A stretch of DNA of 64,000 nucleotides from Lysinibacillus sp. BPa_S21. Its GTDB lineage: Bacteria; Bacillota; Bacilli; Bacillales_A; Planococcaceae. The notes below the pieces were generated by a model. That model was not told the DNA's origin. It was given only the letters and a program-made list of their open reading frames with translations, and did no database searches. Within the stretch, counting starts at the first letter, position 1, and every line of letters starts with the position of its first letter. The position numbers were made by a program, and so were the translations under genes. Shown here piece after piece: positions 49,369 through 60,003 of the stretch. Location: positions 1 to 64,000 of the forward strand of contig NZ_JALIRS010000002.1 in the NCBI RefSeq assembly GCF_023337795.1. The letters run 5' to 3'.

Positions 49369-50538
49369 TTAATAAAAAACAATGCCCACTATAACACCTA
49401 TTATTACAAGTAAATAAGGAGGCATCTTCCAACGCATCAAGTACCATAAAAAAAAGACCGCATTTACTATGTCTAGACCATTTTGAATGCTCTGTATGAC
49501 AATCGGTTGTATAAAAGCTGCAGCTAATAATCCAACAACTGCTGCATTTGCACCAGCCATCGCCCCTCTTAATCCAGCAAAACGATTAAGAGCTAGCCAA
49601 AATGGCATTGCCCCTACTAGTAGCAAAAATGCCGGTAAAAAAATGGCGAACGTAGCGATCATGGCCCCAGGTACTCCAGCTATGACCATACCTATGTAGG
49701 AAGCAAATGTAAATAACGGACCTGGGACTGCCTGCGTCATTCCATACCCTGCTAAAAAATCTGACGAACTCATTAATCCACTTTGGACAAATTGTGTCTC
49801 TAGTAAAGGCAATACCACATGGCCTCCGCCAAACACTAATGCACCAGATAGATAAAACTTTTCAATGATCGTAAACCATTCATTTTGAATAAGTGGACTG
49901 GCCATTGGTAAACCGATAAGAAGTATAACAAACAGCGTTAAAAAATAGCCCCCTGTCGTTTTTGAAATAGGCCTAACCATTTCTTTTGGGTCATCTCTTT
50001 GATGGATCTTCTTAAAAAATCGATAGCCTATAAGAGAAGCAACGATAATAGTCGTTACTTGAGCAAGTGGATGGACCCAAAAAAGAACTATGACAAAAGC
50101 CAAGGAAGCGATTATAAAATGGCGAATGCTAGGGATTAATTTTTTTGACATATCCAAAATAGCTTGCGCTACAATTGCAACAGCTACCAATTTCAAGCCA
50201 TGCGTCCAGCCCATATCTAGCCCTGTGTATGAAGAATAATACGCAAATGCCATCAGCAGCAAAACTGATGGCATTGTAAAACCAAGAAATGCCACAATGC
50301 TCCCGAATATACCGCCTCTTAATAAACCGATGCCCATTCCTACCTGACTCGATGCTGGCCCAGGTAAAAATTGACTGAGTGCAACAAGCTGACTGTAGTC
50401 ATCATCAGATAACCATTTACGCTTTTGAACATATTCATTTTGAAAATACCCTAAATGTGCAGTAGGACCTCCAAAAGATGTACAACCTAATTTAAGCGAA
50501 ATGAAAAAGATCTCCCAAAACTTTCTCAATATCTCCAA
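49369..50538 (-). CDS. chrA: Chromate transporter (ChrA/CHR family)
   Basis: This 389-residue membrane protein has two homologous CHR halves, each with about five helices. The first begins LGCTSFGGPTAHLGYFQNEY and includes FLPGPASSQVGMGIGL; the second has FGGGHVVLPLLE and TQAVPGPLFTFASYIG. The family exports chromate. The start is ambiguous: the frame begins with TTG and a second TTG lies three codons later with GGAG nearby. Confidence 0.9.
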   Translation of the reverse strand: MEILRKFWEIFFISLKLGCTSFGGPTAHLGYFQNEYVQKRKWLSDDDYSQLVALSQFLPGPASSQVGMGIGLLRGGIFGSIVAFLGFTMPSVLLLMAFAYYSSYTGLDMGWTHGLKLVAVAIVAQAILDMSKKLIPSIRHFIIASLAFVIVLFWVHPLAQVTTIIVASLIGYRFFKKIHQRDDPKEMVRPISKTTGGYFLTLFVILLIGLPMASPLIQNEWFTIIEKFYLSGALVFGGGHVVLPLLETQFVQSGLMSSSDFLAGYGMTQAVPGPLFTFASYIGMVIAGVPGAMIATFAIFLPAFLLLVGAMPFWLALNRFAGLRGAMAGANAAVVGLLAAAFIQPIVIQSIQNGLDIVNAVFFLWYLMRWKMPPYLLVIIGVIVGIVFY

Positions 50539-50633
50539 CTACTTTCCTTATCATATATTTTCATATTACAGGAGAGAAGTTTCCATTTGGTTTAAGATAT
50601 TGTAAAGTTTTTCAAAAAATCGAACGGGATTTT

Positions 50634-51479
50634 TTACGAATCTCCAATTTTAATGGCAGAGCCAAGCTCACTGCCATTTGCGGCAATCGGAATTAGTTCA
50701 TAGCTCTTTCCTGTTAAATATAATGCATCGAGTCGGACACCCCACTTCGTATACTCTTCATTTAAAGGATACGCTAAATTAAAAGGCCAAGATTCCCCTG
50801 TTGCTGATTGTATTTTAAAATGTAATGCTTCATTTAACAGGCTATTTTCAGAAGAAAAGTAAATCGTTGTTGATATTGGTGTAGATACAACTTTTTCTAT
50901 TGTTATTTCCTGACCATCCAACAGCTTCACTTTTTTCTCAACCGGGAAAATCTTTCTATCTTCTTGTAATTGCTCTTGTGAAGCTTCTACTTGAAATTCC
51001 CACGGCTCATCAATCTTTTTTTCCCCGTTCCAATCGTTATAACGAATATCTAAATTTAACGTTTGTTCCTCTGGAAGCTCACTTAACTTCACACTACTAT
51101 AAATTGTATAGGTTTTATCGAATTGTTGAATGGACTGCCCTCCATTTCTAACCGTGAACTCTTTTCCATTCACAAAAACTTGTGGGAAGAAAAAAATTTG
51201 ATAGTCGAAATTCAAGTCCTTTACTGGCTTAAAGGTAGCATTCAATAATATTTGGTTATCATCAATTATTATTTCATTTAACGTTAAACGACCAAGACTA
51301 GTTTCAGTCGTTTTACCGACAACTGTTTTGTAGGCATCAAAATTCAAATCCTTATTAAATAAAAAATAAAAAACATGTACACAAGTAGCTACTATTAAAA
51401 GCAATACTACAATAAACCATATTTTCCGTCCTCGATTTACCTTAGGCTGACTTTCACTAAGAAGCATATCATTGGACAT
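50634..51479 (-). CDS. Membrane-anchored DUF4179/DUF5643-like protein
   Basis: This 281-residue protein has a cytoplasmic N-terminus, one helix (about 22-42: IWFIVVLLLIVATCVHVFYF) and an extracellular beta-rich part with features of the DUF4179/DUF5643 domains often found in sigma-factor-associated proteins (RLTLNEIIIDDNQILLNATF). No sigma gene is adjacent. The ATG at 51479 has GAGGTG six bases upstream. The role is unknown; the domain name is from memory. Confidence 0.7.
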   Translation of the reverse strand: MSNDMLLSESQPKVNRGRKIWFIVVLLLIVATCVHVFYFLFNKDLNFDAYKTVVGKTTETSLGRLTLNEIIIDDNQILLNATFKPVKDLNFDYQIFFFPQVFVNGKEFTVRNGGQSIQQFDKTYTIYSSVKLSELPEEQTLNLDIRYNDWNGEKKIDEPWEFQVEASQEQLQEDRKIFPVEKKVKLLDGQEITIEKVVSTPISTTIYFSSENSLLNEALHFKIQSATGESWPFNLAYPLNEEYTKWGVRLDALYLTGKSYELIPIAANGSELGSAIKIGDS

Positions 51480-51769
51480 CATGTACACCTCATTTTAAGA
51501 AAGTATGTCTACATCCATTTCGCCTTGGCGTAATGAATGAAGATAATTGCTTTTTATTTATTGTAGTTTTCAGTTGAACATTATATAACCTCTAACGATG
51601 TCTAGGTTTGGCTGATTTCGCTATGTATGTAAAGGAATAATGTCTATTCCTTTACTATTGTTAAAAAACTCGAAGAACAAAATGATCAAGAAAATATTGG
51701 TGATTGTTTCAACACAGAAGTGAGAATATATATGTTTCTAAGGTCTGGCTTTCCAGAGTGCAAACTTCA

Positions 51770-51960
51770 ACCCACTTTCTTCGCTTATGTTGTTGTTGTC
51801 GCTCGAGCCTTCGCACAAAACACATCTTGTTGAAGTTTCGTTTTATCACTAGCGACATGCCTGAAGATATATGCTATGTTAAGCGGTTGATTGTAGTGGA
51901 GACTGGACGCCCCCAGGAAAGCGCCCAGTCGGAACGGAGATCAACCACCCGTTTTGCCGT
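51770..51960. repeat. Dispersed repeat core plus palindromic element
   Basis: Positions 51,886-51,955 form an imperfect palindrome with outer ends GGTTGAT/ATCAACC and an inner GACTGG-CGC/GCG-CCAGTC stem. Just before it lies TGTTGTTGTCGCTCGAGCCT, a variant of the core. The gap between the anchored protein and the DHH gene otherwise shows no gene. Confidence 0.7.
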
Positions 51961-51973
51961 AGATCTATATCCC

Positions 51974-53164
51974 TTACTCTTGGTGTCGAACCTTTTTGGC
52001 CTCTTCCATTAAATAATCTACAAACAACTCATCTTTAACCAACCATGCTTGATAATTTCTTTTTAAAAACCATTCCGCTTCATAAAAACTTGTAAAGATT
52101 TGGTCTAATGGCAGTTTGTTTTTTTCAATTACCCAATCTAAATCACTTATTGAATATAGGAGGAAAAATTCTTCCTTAAGGTTTTTATACATTGTCCCAA
52201 AAGAAGAAAACCTTAAATTATAGCGATTTCGTTTCGCATCCTCTGGTATTGGATCTATATGAAATGTTTGAGCCACATACTGCTCATAAGCTTCATCTGT
52301 TAAAGAGCACCCAGCTGCCTTTTGATGCCCTCCCCCTCCGAATTGTGCTGCAATTGCCGAAACATCTATATGATCATGAATTGTACGAAAAGATATTTTT
52401 TTGCCACCCATATTTAATATTGCTATAAAATCAAGGTGTACATTTTCTTTTCCTAATTCATTACCCAGCTCTGAATGATACGATTCTGCATAAACCACAC
52501 CTGTAAAGTATTCGCCTATCGATGTTTGCACTAGCTCTCTTTTTTTTCGACGGATATACCGTTCTACTTTCTCTTCTTCCATACTCAAAATTTTCTTTTC
52601 AAATTCATCAAAATCAAAATGTTCGCTTGTTTTTAAACGGTGAAGCATTTTTTCTTCAAATTCCTCAATGGATACTAAAAAAAAGAGAGCATTCAGCCGG
52701 CGAGCTTGCTGATTATCATTCTTTTCCCATTCCCATGTATCATACTGTCTCACTAACTCTACAAAATCTGTAATGGCATTCGTTTGTTCTAAATATCCAT
52801 GGGCAACAAGATACTGATAAAATAAAGACGTTGCTGATGTTAAATAGCCATCTTCACCTTCTATTATTACTTTACCCCATTCATAATCGTTCAAATGATA
52901 AGCTGTTTTATGATGATCAATCAGTTGAACATTGCCAGTCGCGGAATAATAATCATTTAATCTCTTTTCATTTTCCTCGTTTGGAGATAAATCGGTAATA
53001 AACAAAAATGTATCCTGTTGGTTATTGTCTAAAAAATACTCAATTTCACGATCTAGCGATGAAATTGAATTGTACTTTACTTTTACTTGGTCTTGAAAGG
53101 CAAGCTTGGCTAAAACCCCACAGCCTACCCCATCTAAATCATTATGCGATAGCAATTTATACAT
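51974..53164 (-). CDS. DHH-family phosphoesterase
   Basis: This 396-residue DHH/DHHA1 protein has LLSHNDLDGVGCG at the N-terminus, LIDHHKT (DHH motif) and FGGGGHQKAAG in the DHHA1 domain. Relatives are nanoRNases or dinucleotide phosphodiesterases. The C-terminal 100 residues are an extra part. AGAGGTG precedes the ATG. It has no operon partner. Confidence 0.88.
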   Translation of the reverse strand: MYKLLSHNDLDGVGCGVLAKLAFQDQVKVKYNSISSLDREIEYFLDNNQQDTFLFITDLSPNEENEKRLNDYYSATGNVQLIDHHKTAYHLNDYEWGKVIIEGEDGYLTSATSLFYQYLVAHGYLEQTNAITDFVELVRQYDTWEWEKNDNQQARRLNALFFLVSIEEFEEKMLHRLKTSEHFDFDEFEKKILSMEEEKVERYIRRKKRELVQTSIGEYFTGVVYAESYHSELGNELGKENVHLDFIAILNMGGKKISFRTIHDHIDVSAIAAQFGGGGHQKAAGCSLTDEAYEQYVAQTFHIDPIPEDAKRNRYNLRFSSFGTMYKNLKEEFFLLYSISDLDWVIEKNKLPLDQIFTSFYEAEWFLKRNYQAWLVKDELFVDYLMEEAKKVRHQE

Positions 53165-53699
53165 TTTTTCACCTCTACGGTAGTATGGATTATCATTGTA
53201 AAAATTATCAGTATTGTAAGGCGTATGAATGATTGCATGGAAATTAGCACCTGATTTATATCTAGATATTATTCAACCAGGCTCTTTTATCTGCTGCATC
53301 TTATATAAAATGATATAGAATTAAATTGCAGCACTAGAAGTTTTTATTCCTAATAGTCATAAAGCATTAAAATATTCACGTTCAATAAAATTATTATTTT
53401 CATAATAATTAATATTTAAAAATTCACTACCACATTACACTCCTTCATCATTCTCTTTTCAACAATTCATAAAAAAAGTTATAAACATCCTTTAGAAATC
53501 AACATTTTCGAATATAATCTATGACAATATTTCTTCCTATATTTAGCTTTAATACAAATCAGATTATTTAGAACTAACTGAAATTAATTATCCTATAAAA
53601 TATAAATTCATTTTTTACTATAATATGTTATTATAATTTTGGTAAAACTACCTATTTTTTAGGAATAAAATATAAAGGAAAAATGAACTAAAAAGGAAG
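53165..53699. other. 535-bp AT-rich intergenic region
   Basis: Divergent promoters for the DHH gene and the decarboxylase are expected here. One weak inverted repeat (TGCTGCA/TGCAGCA, 53,291-53,328) is present. I see no gene. Confidence 0.5.
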
Positions 53700-53705
53700 A
53701 TGTAT

Positions 53706-55355
53706 ATGAAAAAAATCCAACAATTATTCCAAAGTGAAGATGGAAATATCGAACAAAGAGAGAGTTTTTTAGCCCTATTGGAGAAAATTGTTTCATCATT
53801 GGATGCGTTAAAAAACACAAAAACAACAACTCTCGGACCAATGAAAGAGCGCTCTGACAATTTCTATAAAGAGTTAATGCAAGAAAATGATGTACCAACT
53901 TCGGGTGTAGGACTTGAACAAGTTGTGAATGAATTAACACAATTGATGCAAGGGCATCCTTACCATACACGCAACTTTGTAACGAACGTTTTACCAATGG
54001 CTAGCATTCCCGGAATATTAGGACAATTCACAAATGCTCTGCTTAACGGCAACAATCTATGGGATGTATACGGACCTGCTGCTGCTGAATGTGAAGTAAA
54101 AGTAGTCGCAATGATGTCGAAGTTAGTTGGCTACGACTATACACAAAGCTTTGGTTACACAACTTGGGGTGGACAAGGAGCTGTCTTCAGTGGACTTCGT
54201 CTTGCTATCGCTAAACAATTCCCTAACGCTAAAGAAGATGGCGTACCGAATAATTTATATTGCTTCGCTTCAGAAAATGCTCATTACAGCTTATTAAAAT
54301 CTATTGAAGCAGTCGGCATTGGTAGCAAGCATTTAATTCGTGTGAAAGCTGGAAAAGACCATTCTATGGATACTGATGACCTACGAGTACGTATGACTGA
54401 AGTTATCGAAAATGGTGGCATTCCCGTGTATGTAGTTGCTACAACAGGCGCTACCGATCAGTTTGCCATTGATGATGTACAAGCAATCAAAAAAGTTACC
54501 ACTGACCTTGAAGAAAAGTATTCCTTAAAATCTATACATATTCATGCCGATTCAGCTTTAGGTGGTTTTTATGCCTTTTTCAATGATTACGACTTCAAGG
54601 CAAATTCACTTCAGTTAGAGCCTAATGTTTTACAAGCATTACAACAAATTAGAGAACGTATGCAATACCTCCCTATTGCAGATAGTCTTTGCTTCGATTT
54701 CCAAAAGCTTGGTCAAACACCGTATTTAACAAGCTTATTCTTAATAAAAGAAGGCAAGCATTTACAGTTATTAGATATCGATGACTTCGACACACCTTAT
54801 GTAGGTAATCGCGGCTATGGTTCTTATCATACAGGTTATACATTAGAGTGCTCTCGTATGGGTAGTTCAATTGCTATTTATGCTGCATTACAAGCGTTTG
54901 GTAAAGAAGGCTACCAACAAATATTAGCAAATTATGTGCGTGTAAATTTAGCGTTCCGTGCGCAGTTAGCTGAGAAAACACCAATGTTACAAGTAGTCAA
55001 TGAGTCTAATATTGGACCAGTTACAGCATTCCGTTTGTATCCTGAAGGCTTGAATTGGGAATCTGAACAATCAGGTAGCTATACACAAGACCAGATTGAA
55101 TATATTAATGGTCTTAACGCTTCTTTATTCGAAATTATAGGAGAAGGTCGCGACGAAGTATTTTTCGGTGATACGACACGTGTTTGTACTGTCAGCACTA
55201 GCGATACTAAACAACAACTTCCAGTCGCTGCTGCAAAATTCTTTTCAATCTCTCCTTATACAGAGACTGAACATATTAGTGATATGATTCATTTCTTACA
55301 ACAAAAGGTGAAAGTATTGGAGGCTGCTAAAGTTGAATATAGCCAAAAAATTTAA
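53706..55355 (+). CDS. PLP-dependent decarboxylase (group II)
   Basis: This 549-residue fold-type I PLP enzyme of the Glu/Tyr/aromatic decarboxylase group has [10 protein letters not shown] (Asp contacting the PLP pyridine) and [14 protein letters not shown], where the Schiff-base Lys sits in FQK rather than the common PHK. The substrate cannot be told. I chose the ATG at 53706 with GGAAG six bases upstream. It overlaps the chemoreceptor gene by 23 bp. Confidence 0.85.
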   Translation: MKKIQQLFQSEDGNIEQRESFLALLEKIVSSLDALKNTKTTTLGPMKERSDNFYKELMQENDVPTSGVGLEQVVNELTQLMQGHPYHTRNFVTNVLPMASIPGILGQFTNALLNGNNLWDVYGPAAAECEVKVVAMMSKLVGYDYTQSFGYTTWGGQGAVFSGLRLAIAKQFPNAKEDGVPNNLYCFASENAHYSLLKSIEAVGIGSKHLIRVKAGKDHSMDTDDLRVRMTEVIENGGIPVYVVATTGATDQFAIDDVQAIKKVTTDLEEKYSLKSIHIHADSALGGFYAFFNDYDFKANSLQLEPNVLQALQQIRERMQYLPIADSLCFDFQKLGQTPYLTSLFLIKEGKHLQLLDIDDFDTPYVGNRGYGSYHTGYTLECSRMGSSIAIYAALQAFGKEGYQQILANYVRVNLAFRAQLAEKTPMLQVVNESNIGPVTAFRLYPEGLNWESEQSGSYTQDQIEYINGLNASLFEIIGEGRDEVFFGDTTRVCTVSTSDTKQQLPVAAAKFFSISPYTETEHISDMIHFLQQKVKVLEAAKVEYSQKI

Positions 55356-57030
55356 AAGTTCTTTACTCTATAAATATATTGCAAGTTTTACTATTCCCAT
55401 TGCTATTATTTCGGTAATATTTAGTATCGTATTATTTATTTTTTCTTATCAGATTATCGATAATTTTGTTATTAAACAATTTGAGTCTTCATTAGAGGTT
55501 GTATCTCAAACAATTTTTGATGATCTAAACAAAGAAGATGTCAAAGCTGCAGATAACGGTGATAAGAAAAAATATGAAGAAATATTAAATGAATTAAATG
55601 AAACAATTGAAGAGTATGATATTCAAAATGCTTTTGTTATATCGCGTGCAAATGGCAAAGAACATATTGTGGCATTAAGTAAGAAAGATGACTATCAAGA
55701 GGATTATGTTTTTAGTAATGACATGAATGAAGCGTTAAATACTGGAAGCGCTCAAATTAGTGATATTTATAAAGATGAATACGGTATTCATAAATCGATT
55801 TTTATACCATTTAAAGATACTGATATTCTTTTTGGTTTAGATATGGACGCCTCCTTCATTTCTAAACTGCAAACTAAGACTCTTTGGACTTGTATCATTA
55901 TGACCGTGATGTTTTTGATATTCGGTATTATTGTGGCTTACTTCATTAGTAAAAGCATCATAAAACCAATTAAAAATATGACGAACTATGTTGGTAAGGT
56001 GGCACAAGGAGACTTAGCTGTTGAATCCCTTCAAATAAAGGGTTCCAATGAAATTGCACAGCTTTCTGAGGGCATTGAAAATATGACAGAAGACTTACGC
56101 TCACTTATTCAGCAAATTGCTGAAAATGCTGAGCAAGTAGCTGCGATGTCTGAAGAGTTATCGGCAAGTTCTGAGCAAACAAGTGCCTCTATACAACAAA
56201 TAACATCTTCCATGCAAGAAGTAGCTGCTGGGTCAGATAAACAGACTTCCTCTATTGAAGAGGTAGAAAGTAATATTACGACAATCTCCACAAAGATGTC
56301 TGAAGTTGTATCAAGCGTTAATGATGTCACTACAAAAGCATTTAGTGCATCTTCTATTTCAGAAAAAAGTAATACGACGATTCAAAGTGCTACAGAAAAG
56401 ATGGTTGTCACATCTAATGCTATTCAAGAGACATCAGAGGTTGTGAAACGTTTAAACACTTACTCAAATGAGATTGGCGACATTGTAACCTTAATTAATG
56501 AAATTACAGATCAAACAAATTTACTCGCTTTAAATGCATCTATAGAAGCAGCACGTGCCGGTGAGCATGGAAAAGGCTTTGCGGTTGTAGCCGAAGAAGT
56601 ACGTAAACTTGCTGACCAATCATTAGCAGCAACTAACAGTATTCGGACACGTATTGAAACGATTAAAGAAGAATCTGTGCAAGCTGTGAAATCTATGGAA
56701 ATTAGTAGTAGTAACCTTGCAGAAAGCTCAACTACTTTTAATGAATCCGGTGAAGCCTTTAAAGAAATATATTCGCATATTACTTCACTTACTCAAGAAA
56801 TGGATTCTGTTAATAACATCATTTCAAGTATTAATGATGGCGTTAATAGCATTGCAATTTCTGTAGAGGAAGTTGGTGTTGTAGCCGTTCAATCATCTGG
56901 AAACATTCAAAATGTGGCTGCCGCTTCCGAAGAGCAATCAGCTAGTATTGAAGAGATTACTGCTTCTTCAAATAATTTAGCTGAGATGGCGCAGCAACTT
57001 CGAAATATTATACAAAAATTTCAGCTATAA
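55333..57030 (+). CDS. Methyl-accepting chemotaxis protein
   Basis: This 565-residue chemoreceptor has a helix at about 14-38, an extracellular sensing domain (about 40-185), a second helix (about 187-209), HAMP (about 210-262) and a signalling domain with the tip [43 protein letters not shown]. The start is TTG with GGAGG nine bases upstream, inside the decarboxylase gene. Coupling suggests it senses a compound linked to the decarboxylase. Confidence 0.93.
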   Translation: MNIAKKFKSSLLYKYIASFTIPIAIISVIFSIVLFIFSYQIIDNFVIKQFESSLEVVSQTIFDDLNKEDVKAADNGDKKKYEEILNELNETIEEYDIQNAFVISRANGKEHIVALSKKDDYQEDYVFSNDMNEALNTGSAQISDIYKDEYGIHKSIFIPFKDTDILFGLDMDASFISKLQTKTLWTCIIMTVMFLIFGIIVAYFISKSIIKPIKNMTNYVGKVAQGDLAVESLQIKGSNEIAQLSEGIENMTEDLRSLIQQIAENAEQVAAMSEELSASSEQTSASIQQITSSMQEVAAGSDKQTSSIEEVESNITTISTKMSEVVSSVNDVTTKAFSASSISEKSNTTIQSATEKMVVTSNAIQETSEVVKRLNTYSNEIGDIVTLINEITDQTNLLALNASIEAARAGEHGKGFAVVAEEVRKLADQSLAATNSIRTRIETIKEESVQAVKSMEISSSNLAESSTTFNESGEAFKEIYSHITSLTQEMDSVNNIISSINDGVNSIAISVEEVGVVAVQSSGNIQNVAAASEEQSASIEEITASSNNLAEMAQQLRNIIQKFQL

Positions 57031-57044
57031 GAAAAACTAATCAC

Positions 57045-57105
57045 AAAAATCCGCTATACTTTCTGTAGGTAAGATTTTACCAACAGAAGTTTATGCGGAT
57101 TTTTT
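57045..57105. terminator. Strong terminator between convergent genes
   Basis: Arms AAAAATCCGC/GCGGATTTTT with inner TCTGT/ACAGA and GGTAA/TTACC pairings form a long hairpin. The plus-strand exit is TTTTTT, for the chemoreceptor operon. Confidence 0.85.
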
Positions 57106-57118
57106 ACGCTTAATAGTC

Positions 57119-58054
57119 CTATGCTCTTTTTTTCATCCATGCAATCGTTTCTTCAAGCCCTACTTTATATGAAGTACGTGGTAAAGCACCTATTTCCTTT
57201 TCATATTTCTCCCCACTTAAAATGACTGGTTCTTCTGTTAAATACAACATTTCAACTATTTCTTTCATAGAAGGACTAACTATTCCAAATAGTCGGATCA
57301 TGCCTTGAGAAACTGTACGAACGCCTTTTTGATAGCCAGTAATTTCACGTAAAATTTCTACTAGTTCCTCTCCTGCGATTGGATGAACAGCTGGCACGTT
57401 CCAATTCTGATTATAGGTGTCGTCTCGTAATGCAAGCTCAACCATAGCCTTTGCGCCATCAACTGTATAAAGGAATTCCCTTTTCACTTGCATATTCCCT
57501 ACAAAATTAGCTTTTTTACCTTGTACAACATTTTTTAATGTTTCATAGAGTATTGTATTCTCTGCATTTGGTCCGTATAAATCAGGGAAATGTACTATTA
57601 ACGAGGGTACTTTACTTTTTTTCAATTTATTTTCCATCGTTAAACGAATCTTTCCTTTTTTCGTCTGTGGTTCTTTTCTAACTTGCTCTATTACAGGATT
57701 TGTCGATTGTCTCCCATAAGCATAAATATTGTCTACAAGTGCAATCTTTGTTCCTCGCCTTTGGGCAATTTTAATCACCATATCTATGCAACGCATATGG
57801 TACTTATCCCAATCCTGATATGGAAAACTAACAGCATGAAAAATAATATCAACACCATCTGAAGCATTCATCATGAGCTGTTCATTAAATACATCACCTG
57901 AAATAATTTCGACGTTTTTGTGATGCTGAAAAAGTGCTACTAACTTTTCTTTATTTCTAGCAAATGCCTTCACCTGTATATTTCGATTTACTAGTTCATT
58001 TACAAGAGCATAACCCATACCACCAGATGCCCCAATCACTAATGCTGTTTGCAA
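57119..58054 (-). CDS. NAD(P)-binding epimerase/dehydratase-like protein
   Basis: This 311-residue short-chain-fold protein has GASGGMGYAL at the N-terminus (the GxxGxxG cofactor motif). DNIYAYGRQ is the active-site Tyr region (YxxxR rather than YxxxK). The start is TTG with GGGGGG upstream. A TetR-type operator motif lies 23 bp upstream, so the TetR gene next to it probably regulates it. The substrate is unknown. Confidence 0.82.
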   Translation of the reverse strand: MQTALVIGASGGMGYALVNELVNRNIQVKAFARNKEKLVALFQHHKNVEIISGDVFNEQLMMNASDGVDIIFHAVSFPYQDWDKYHMRCIDMVIKIAQRRGTKIALVDNIYAYGRQSTNPVIEQVRKEPQTKKGKIRLTMENKLKKSKVPSLIVHFPDLYGPNAENTILYETLKNVVQGKKANFVGNMQVKREFLYTVDGAKAMVELALRDDTYNQNWNVPAVHPIAGEELVEILREITGYQKGVRTVSQGMIRLFGIVSPSMKEIVEMLYLTEEPVILSGEKYEKEIGALPRTSYKVGLEETIAWMKKRA

Positions 58055-58076
58055 AATTAATTCCCCCCTCGATTAA

Positions 58077-58091
58077 TTAACCACTGGTCAA
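58077..58091. promoter_or_regulatory. Candidate TetR operator, epimerase promoter
   Basis: TTAACCACTGGTCAA is a near-perfect palindrome (TTAACCA/TGGTCAA) and the reverse complement of the copy at 58722. Confidence 0.75.
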
Positions 58092-58138
58092 ACAACTGCA
58101 AATTGAAAGCTCTAGATATTTTTCTAGAGCTACTATAT

Positions 58139-58708
58139 TTATGTTAAAGCCTTCATGAGAAATTTTGCATGTGCATCCACTGCTTGTTTCGCTTCCTCAT
58201 AATTTTTTACATAATGACGATAATGTGCAACAAATCCATGAAGTGCAATGAATGTAGAGTGTATCTCTGAAATCAATAGTTTAGTCATTGATAAGGACTG
58301 TACAGACTGTGCAAATTTTTCATAGCTAAGGTTCGCTGCCTCTTGTGAAAGCCCATCAATTTCTCTATCTCTTATCATAAACATTAATTCATACTGGCTT
58401 TGATTATTTAAACCAAAAGCCATATAGCCTACAAAAACGTTCAATAGTTTCGTATTATGATCCCCAGGACCATTCACGGTTTCATCCAACGTGTTATTCA
58501 GTTCAGAAAAATAATCACCTAATATTGCATAAAATATTTCTGCTTTATTTTTAAAATGATAGTAAATAGCCCCATGACTACAACCAAGCTCTTTAGCAAT
58601 ACTCCGCATTGATACTTGGTGAAAATCCTTTGTGATAAATTGCTTATGAGCTTCATTTATAATCATTTCTTTCGTCAAATCTTTTGTTGACGGCTTTCGT
58701 GGTGACAT
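58139..58708 (-). CDS. TetR-family transcriptional regulator
   Basis: This 189-residue regulator has an N-terminal HTH (VSMRSIAKELGCSHGAIYYHFKNKAEIF) and an all-helical ligand domain. AAGGAGGG precedes the ATG. It lies upstream of the epimerase gene on the same strand, and both have a copy of the same palindrome in front, so it probably represses itself and the epimerase. Confidence 0.92.
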   Translation of the reverse strand: MSPRKPSTKDLTKEMIINEAHKQFITKDFHQVSMRSIAKELGCSHGAIYYHFKNKAEIFYAILGDYFSELNNTLDETVNGPGDHNTKLLNVFVGYMAFGLNNQSQYELMFMIRDREIDGLSQEAANLSYEKFAQSVQSLSMTKLLISEIHSTFIALHGFVAHYRHYVKNYEEAKQAVDAHAKFLMKALT

Positions 58709-58721
58709 ATTACCCTCCTTA

Positions 58722-58736
58722 TTGACCAGTGGTTAA
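58722..58736. promoter_or_regulatory. Candidate TetR operator, autoregulatory
   Basis: TTGACCAGTGGTTAA lies 14 bp upstream of the tetR start and equals the reverse complement of the site at 58077. Confidence 0.75.
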
Positions 58737-58809
58737 TAATCAGTATATAGGTATTTTCATTTTTTGACAATAGGGACATTACGTAGAACAATAATAATGT
58801 GTGTGCCCA

Positions 58810-58845
58810 CAAAACAACCTCCTACTACTTGAGGAGGTTGTTTTG
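58810..58845. terminator. Terminator downstream of YqeY-like gene
   Basis: Thirteen-bp perfect arms CAAAACAACCTCC/GGAGGTTGTTTTG. It can work in both directions; the nearest gene end is the YqeY-like one, 130 bp away. Confidence 0.7.
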
Positions 58846-58976
58846 AGTTGTTATAAGTCTTTTTTGTTTGTTTATCGTGAGTAGCCATCGTGTTAGTTAT
58901 ACGCTATCTTTGATTGGCGTAGACTGGCATGAAAAAGTGCCAAACATTCACAAAGATTTCCTTGAGCACTTTGTTT

Positions 58977-59402
58977 CTAAATTAGACTCTTCACAACTTT
59001 TGAAATAACAGCACCTTCAGCCTGGCCAGTTAACAAAGGTTTTGCAATTTTCATTGCTTCTCCCATGTTCATTCCTTTTACAACCCCAGCTGCCACAAGT
59101 TTTTCTACAATTTCTTCTTCCGTTAATTGCTTCGGTAAAAATGATTTTAGAAGGACTAATTTTGCTTCCTCTTTTTCAATTAAATCAGCTCGCCCTGCAT
59201 TTTGAGCGCCCTCTAAAGCCTGATTTGTTTGCTTGACTTCACGATTGACAATCGCCATTTCTTCTTCAGACGATAAAGCGTCTCCCTTTTCTTTTTCAGC
59301 TAAATCAAGAGCAGATTTCAAAAGTGATAATACACCTTTTGCTAAGACATCCTTTTCTTTCATTGCCTTTTTTAATTGTTCGAATACCTCTGTTTTTAAC
59401 AA
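58977..59402 (-). CDS. GatB/YqeY domain protein
   Basis: This 141-residue protein of the YqeY family is related to the C-terminal tail of GatB. Features include a helical N-terminus, EELEMAIVNREVKQ-type helix and KSFLPKQLTEEEI, and a small tail domain with GAVISKVVKSL. I chose the TTG at 59402, with AAGGAG eight bases upstream, over the GTG at 59411. It stands alone rather than behind rpsU. Confidence 0.85.
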   Translation of the reverse strand: MLKTEVFEQLKKAMKEKDVLAKGVLSLLKSALDLAEKEKGDALSSEEEMAIVNREVKQTNQALEGAQNAGRADLIEKEEAKLVLLKSFLPKQLTEEEIVEKLVAAGVVKGMNMGEAMKIAKPLLTGQAEGAVISKVVKSLI

Positions 59403-59595
59403 TGTTTTCACTCCTTCGTAAAATTCATTATAGCAAAAAAATACCGTAACCTTAAGGGATACAGTAAGTTTGATTTAACTTCTATCAATGAATGTCTTTT
59501 GTACCCAATATGTAGCGACAGGTACAGAAATCTTCCATTACTATTTGGTGCTATAGATGAATATAGGATCAATTATGCAGAGGCAAAAATTGATG

Positions 59596-59898
59596 CTATT
59601 TTACTTGTTTAAGCATAGATACTTCAGCTTTTGTCGTTATTACATCCACTGATAAAACATCAAATTTTGCATCTACAAGACCAATTTTTCGACTTAAATT
59701 TTGTTCAACTTTGTCTAGTCTTTTCTCCAATACTTCGTTTTTTTCTTCTAGTCTCTTTTCAATTGCTTCAATTTTTTCTCCCAGTCTCTTTTCAACTGCT
59801 TCGATTTGTTGCTGAAGGTCTGATTTCATGTCTTGCATTTGCTTCGAAAGCTCTAAAATTGCTTGAAGGATCGTATGTTGGTTCACTTCTTTTTCCAT
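59596..59898 (-). CDS. Coiled-coil protein, unknown function
   Basis: This 100-residue protein is nearly all a heptad coiled coil (about 10-80), with repeated EKRLxEKxEAxEKRL units and no membrane segment. The ATG at 59898 has GAGGAGG upstream. I do not recognise the family; similar small coiled-coil proteins occur near mobile elements, but nothing else mobile is seen here. Confidence 0.7.
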   Translation of the reverse strand: MEKEVNQHTILQAILELSKQMQDMKSDLQQQIEAVEKRLGEKIEAIEKRLEEKNEVLEKRLDKVEQNLSRKIGLVDAKFDVLSVDVITTKAEVSMLKQVK

Positions 59899-59975
59899 TT
59901 TCGACTTCCTCCTCTCTTTTATATTCACATAATCTATAAAATTCACAGCATTAATCACATTAACATCCATAAAAA

Positions 59976-60003
59976 AGGTAGAGTTACATAAGCAACTCTA
60001 CCT
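59976..60003 (-). terminator. Terminator after formate/nitrite transporter
   Basis: Arms AGGTAGAGTT/AACTCTACCT are followed by TTTTTTATGG on the minus strand. Confidence 0.75.
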
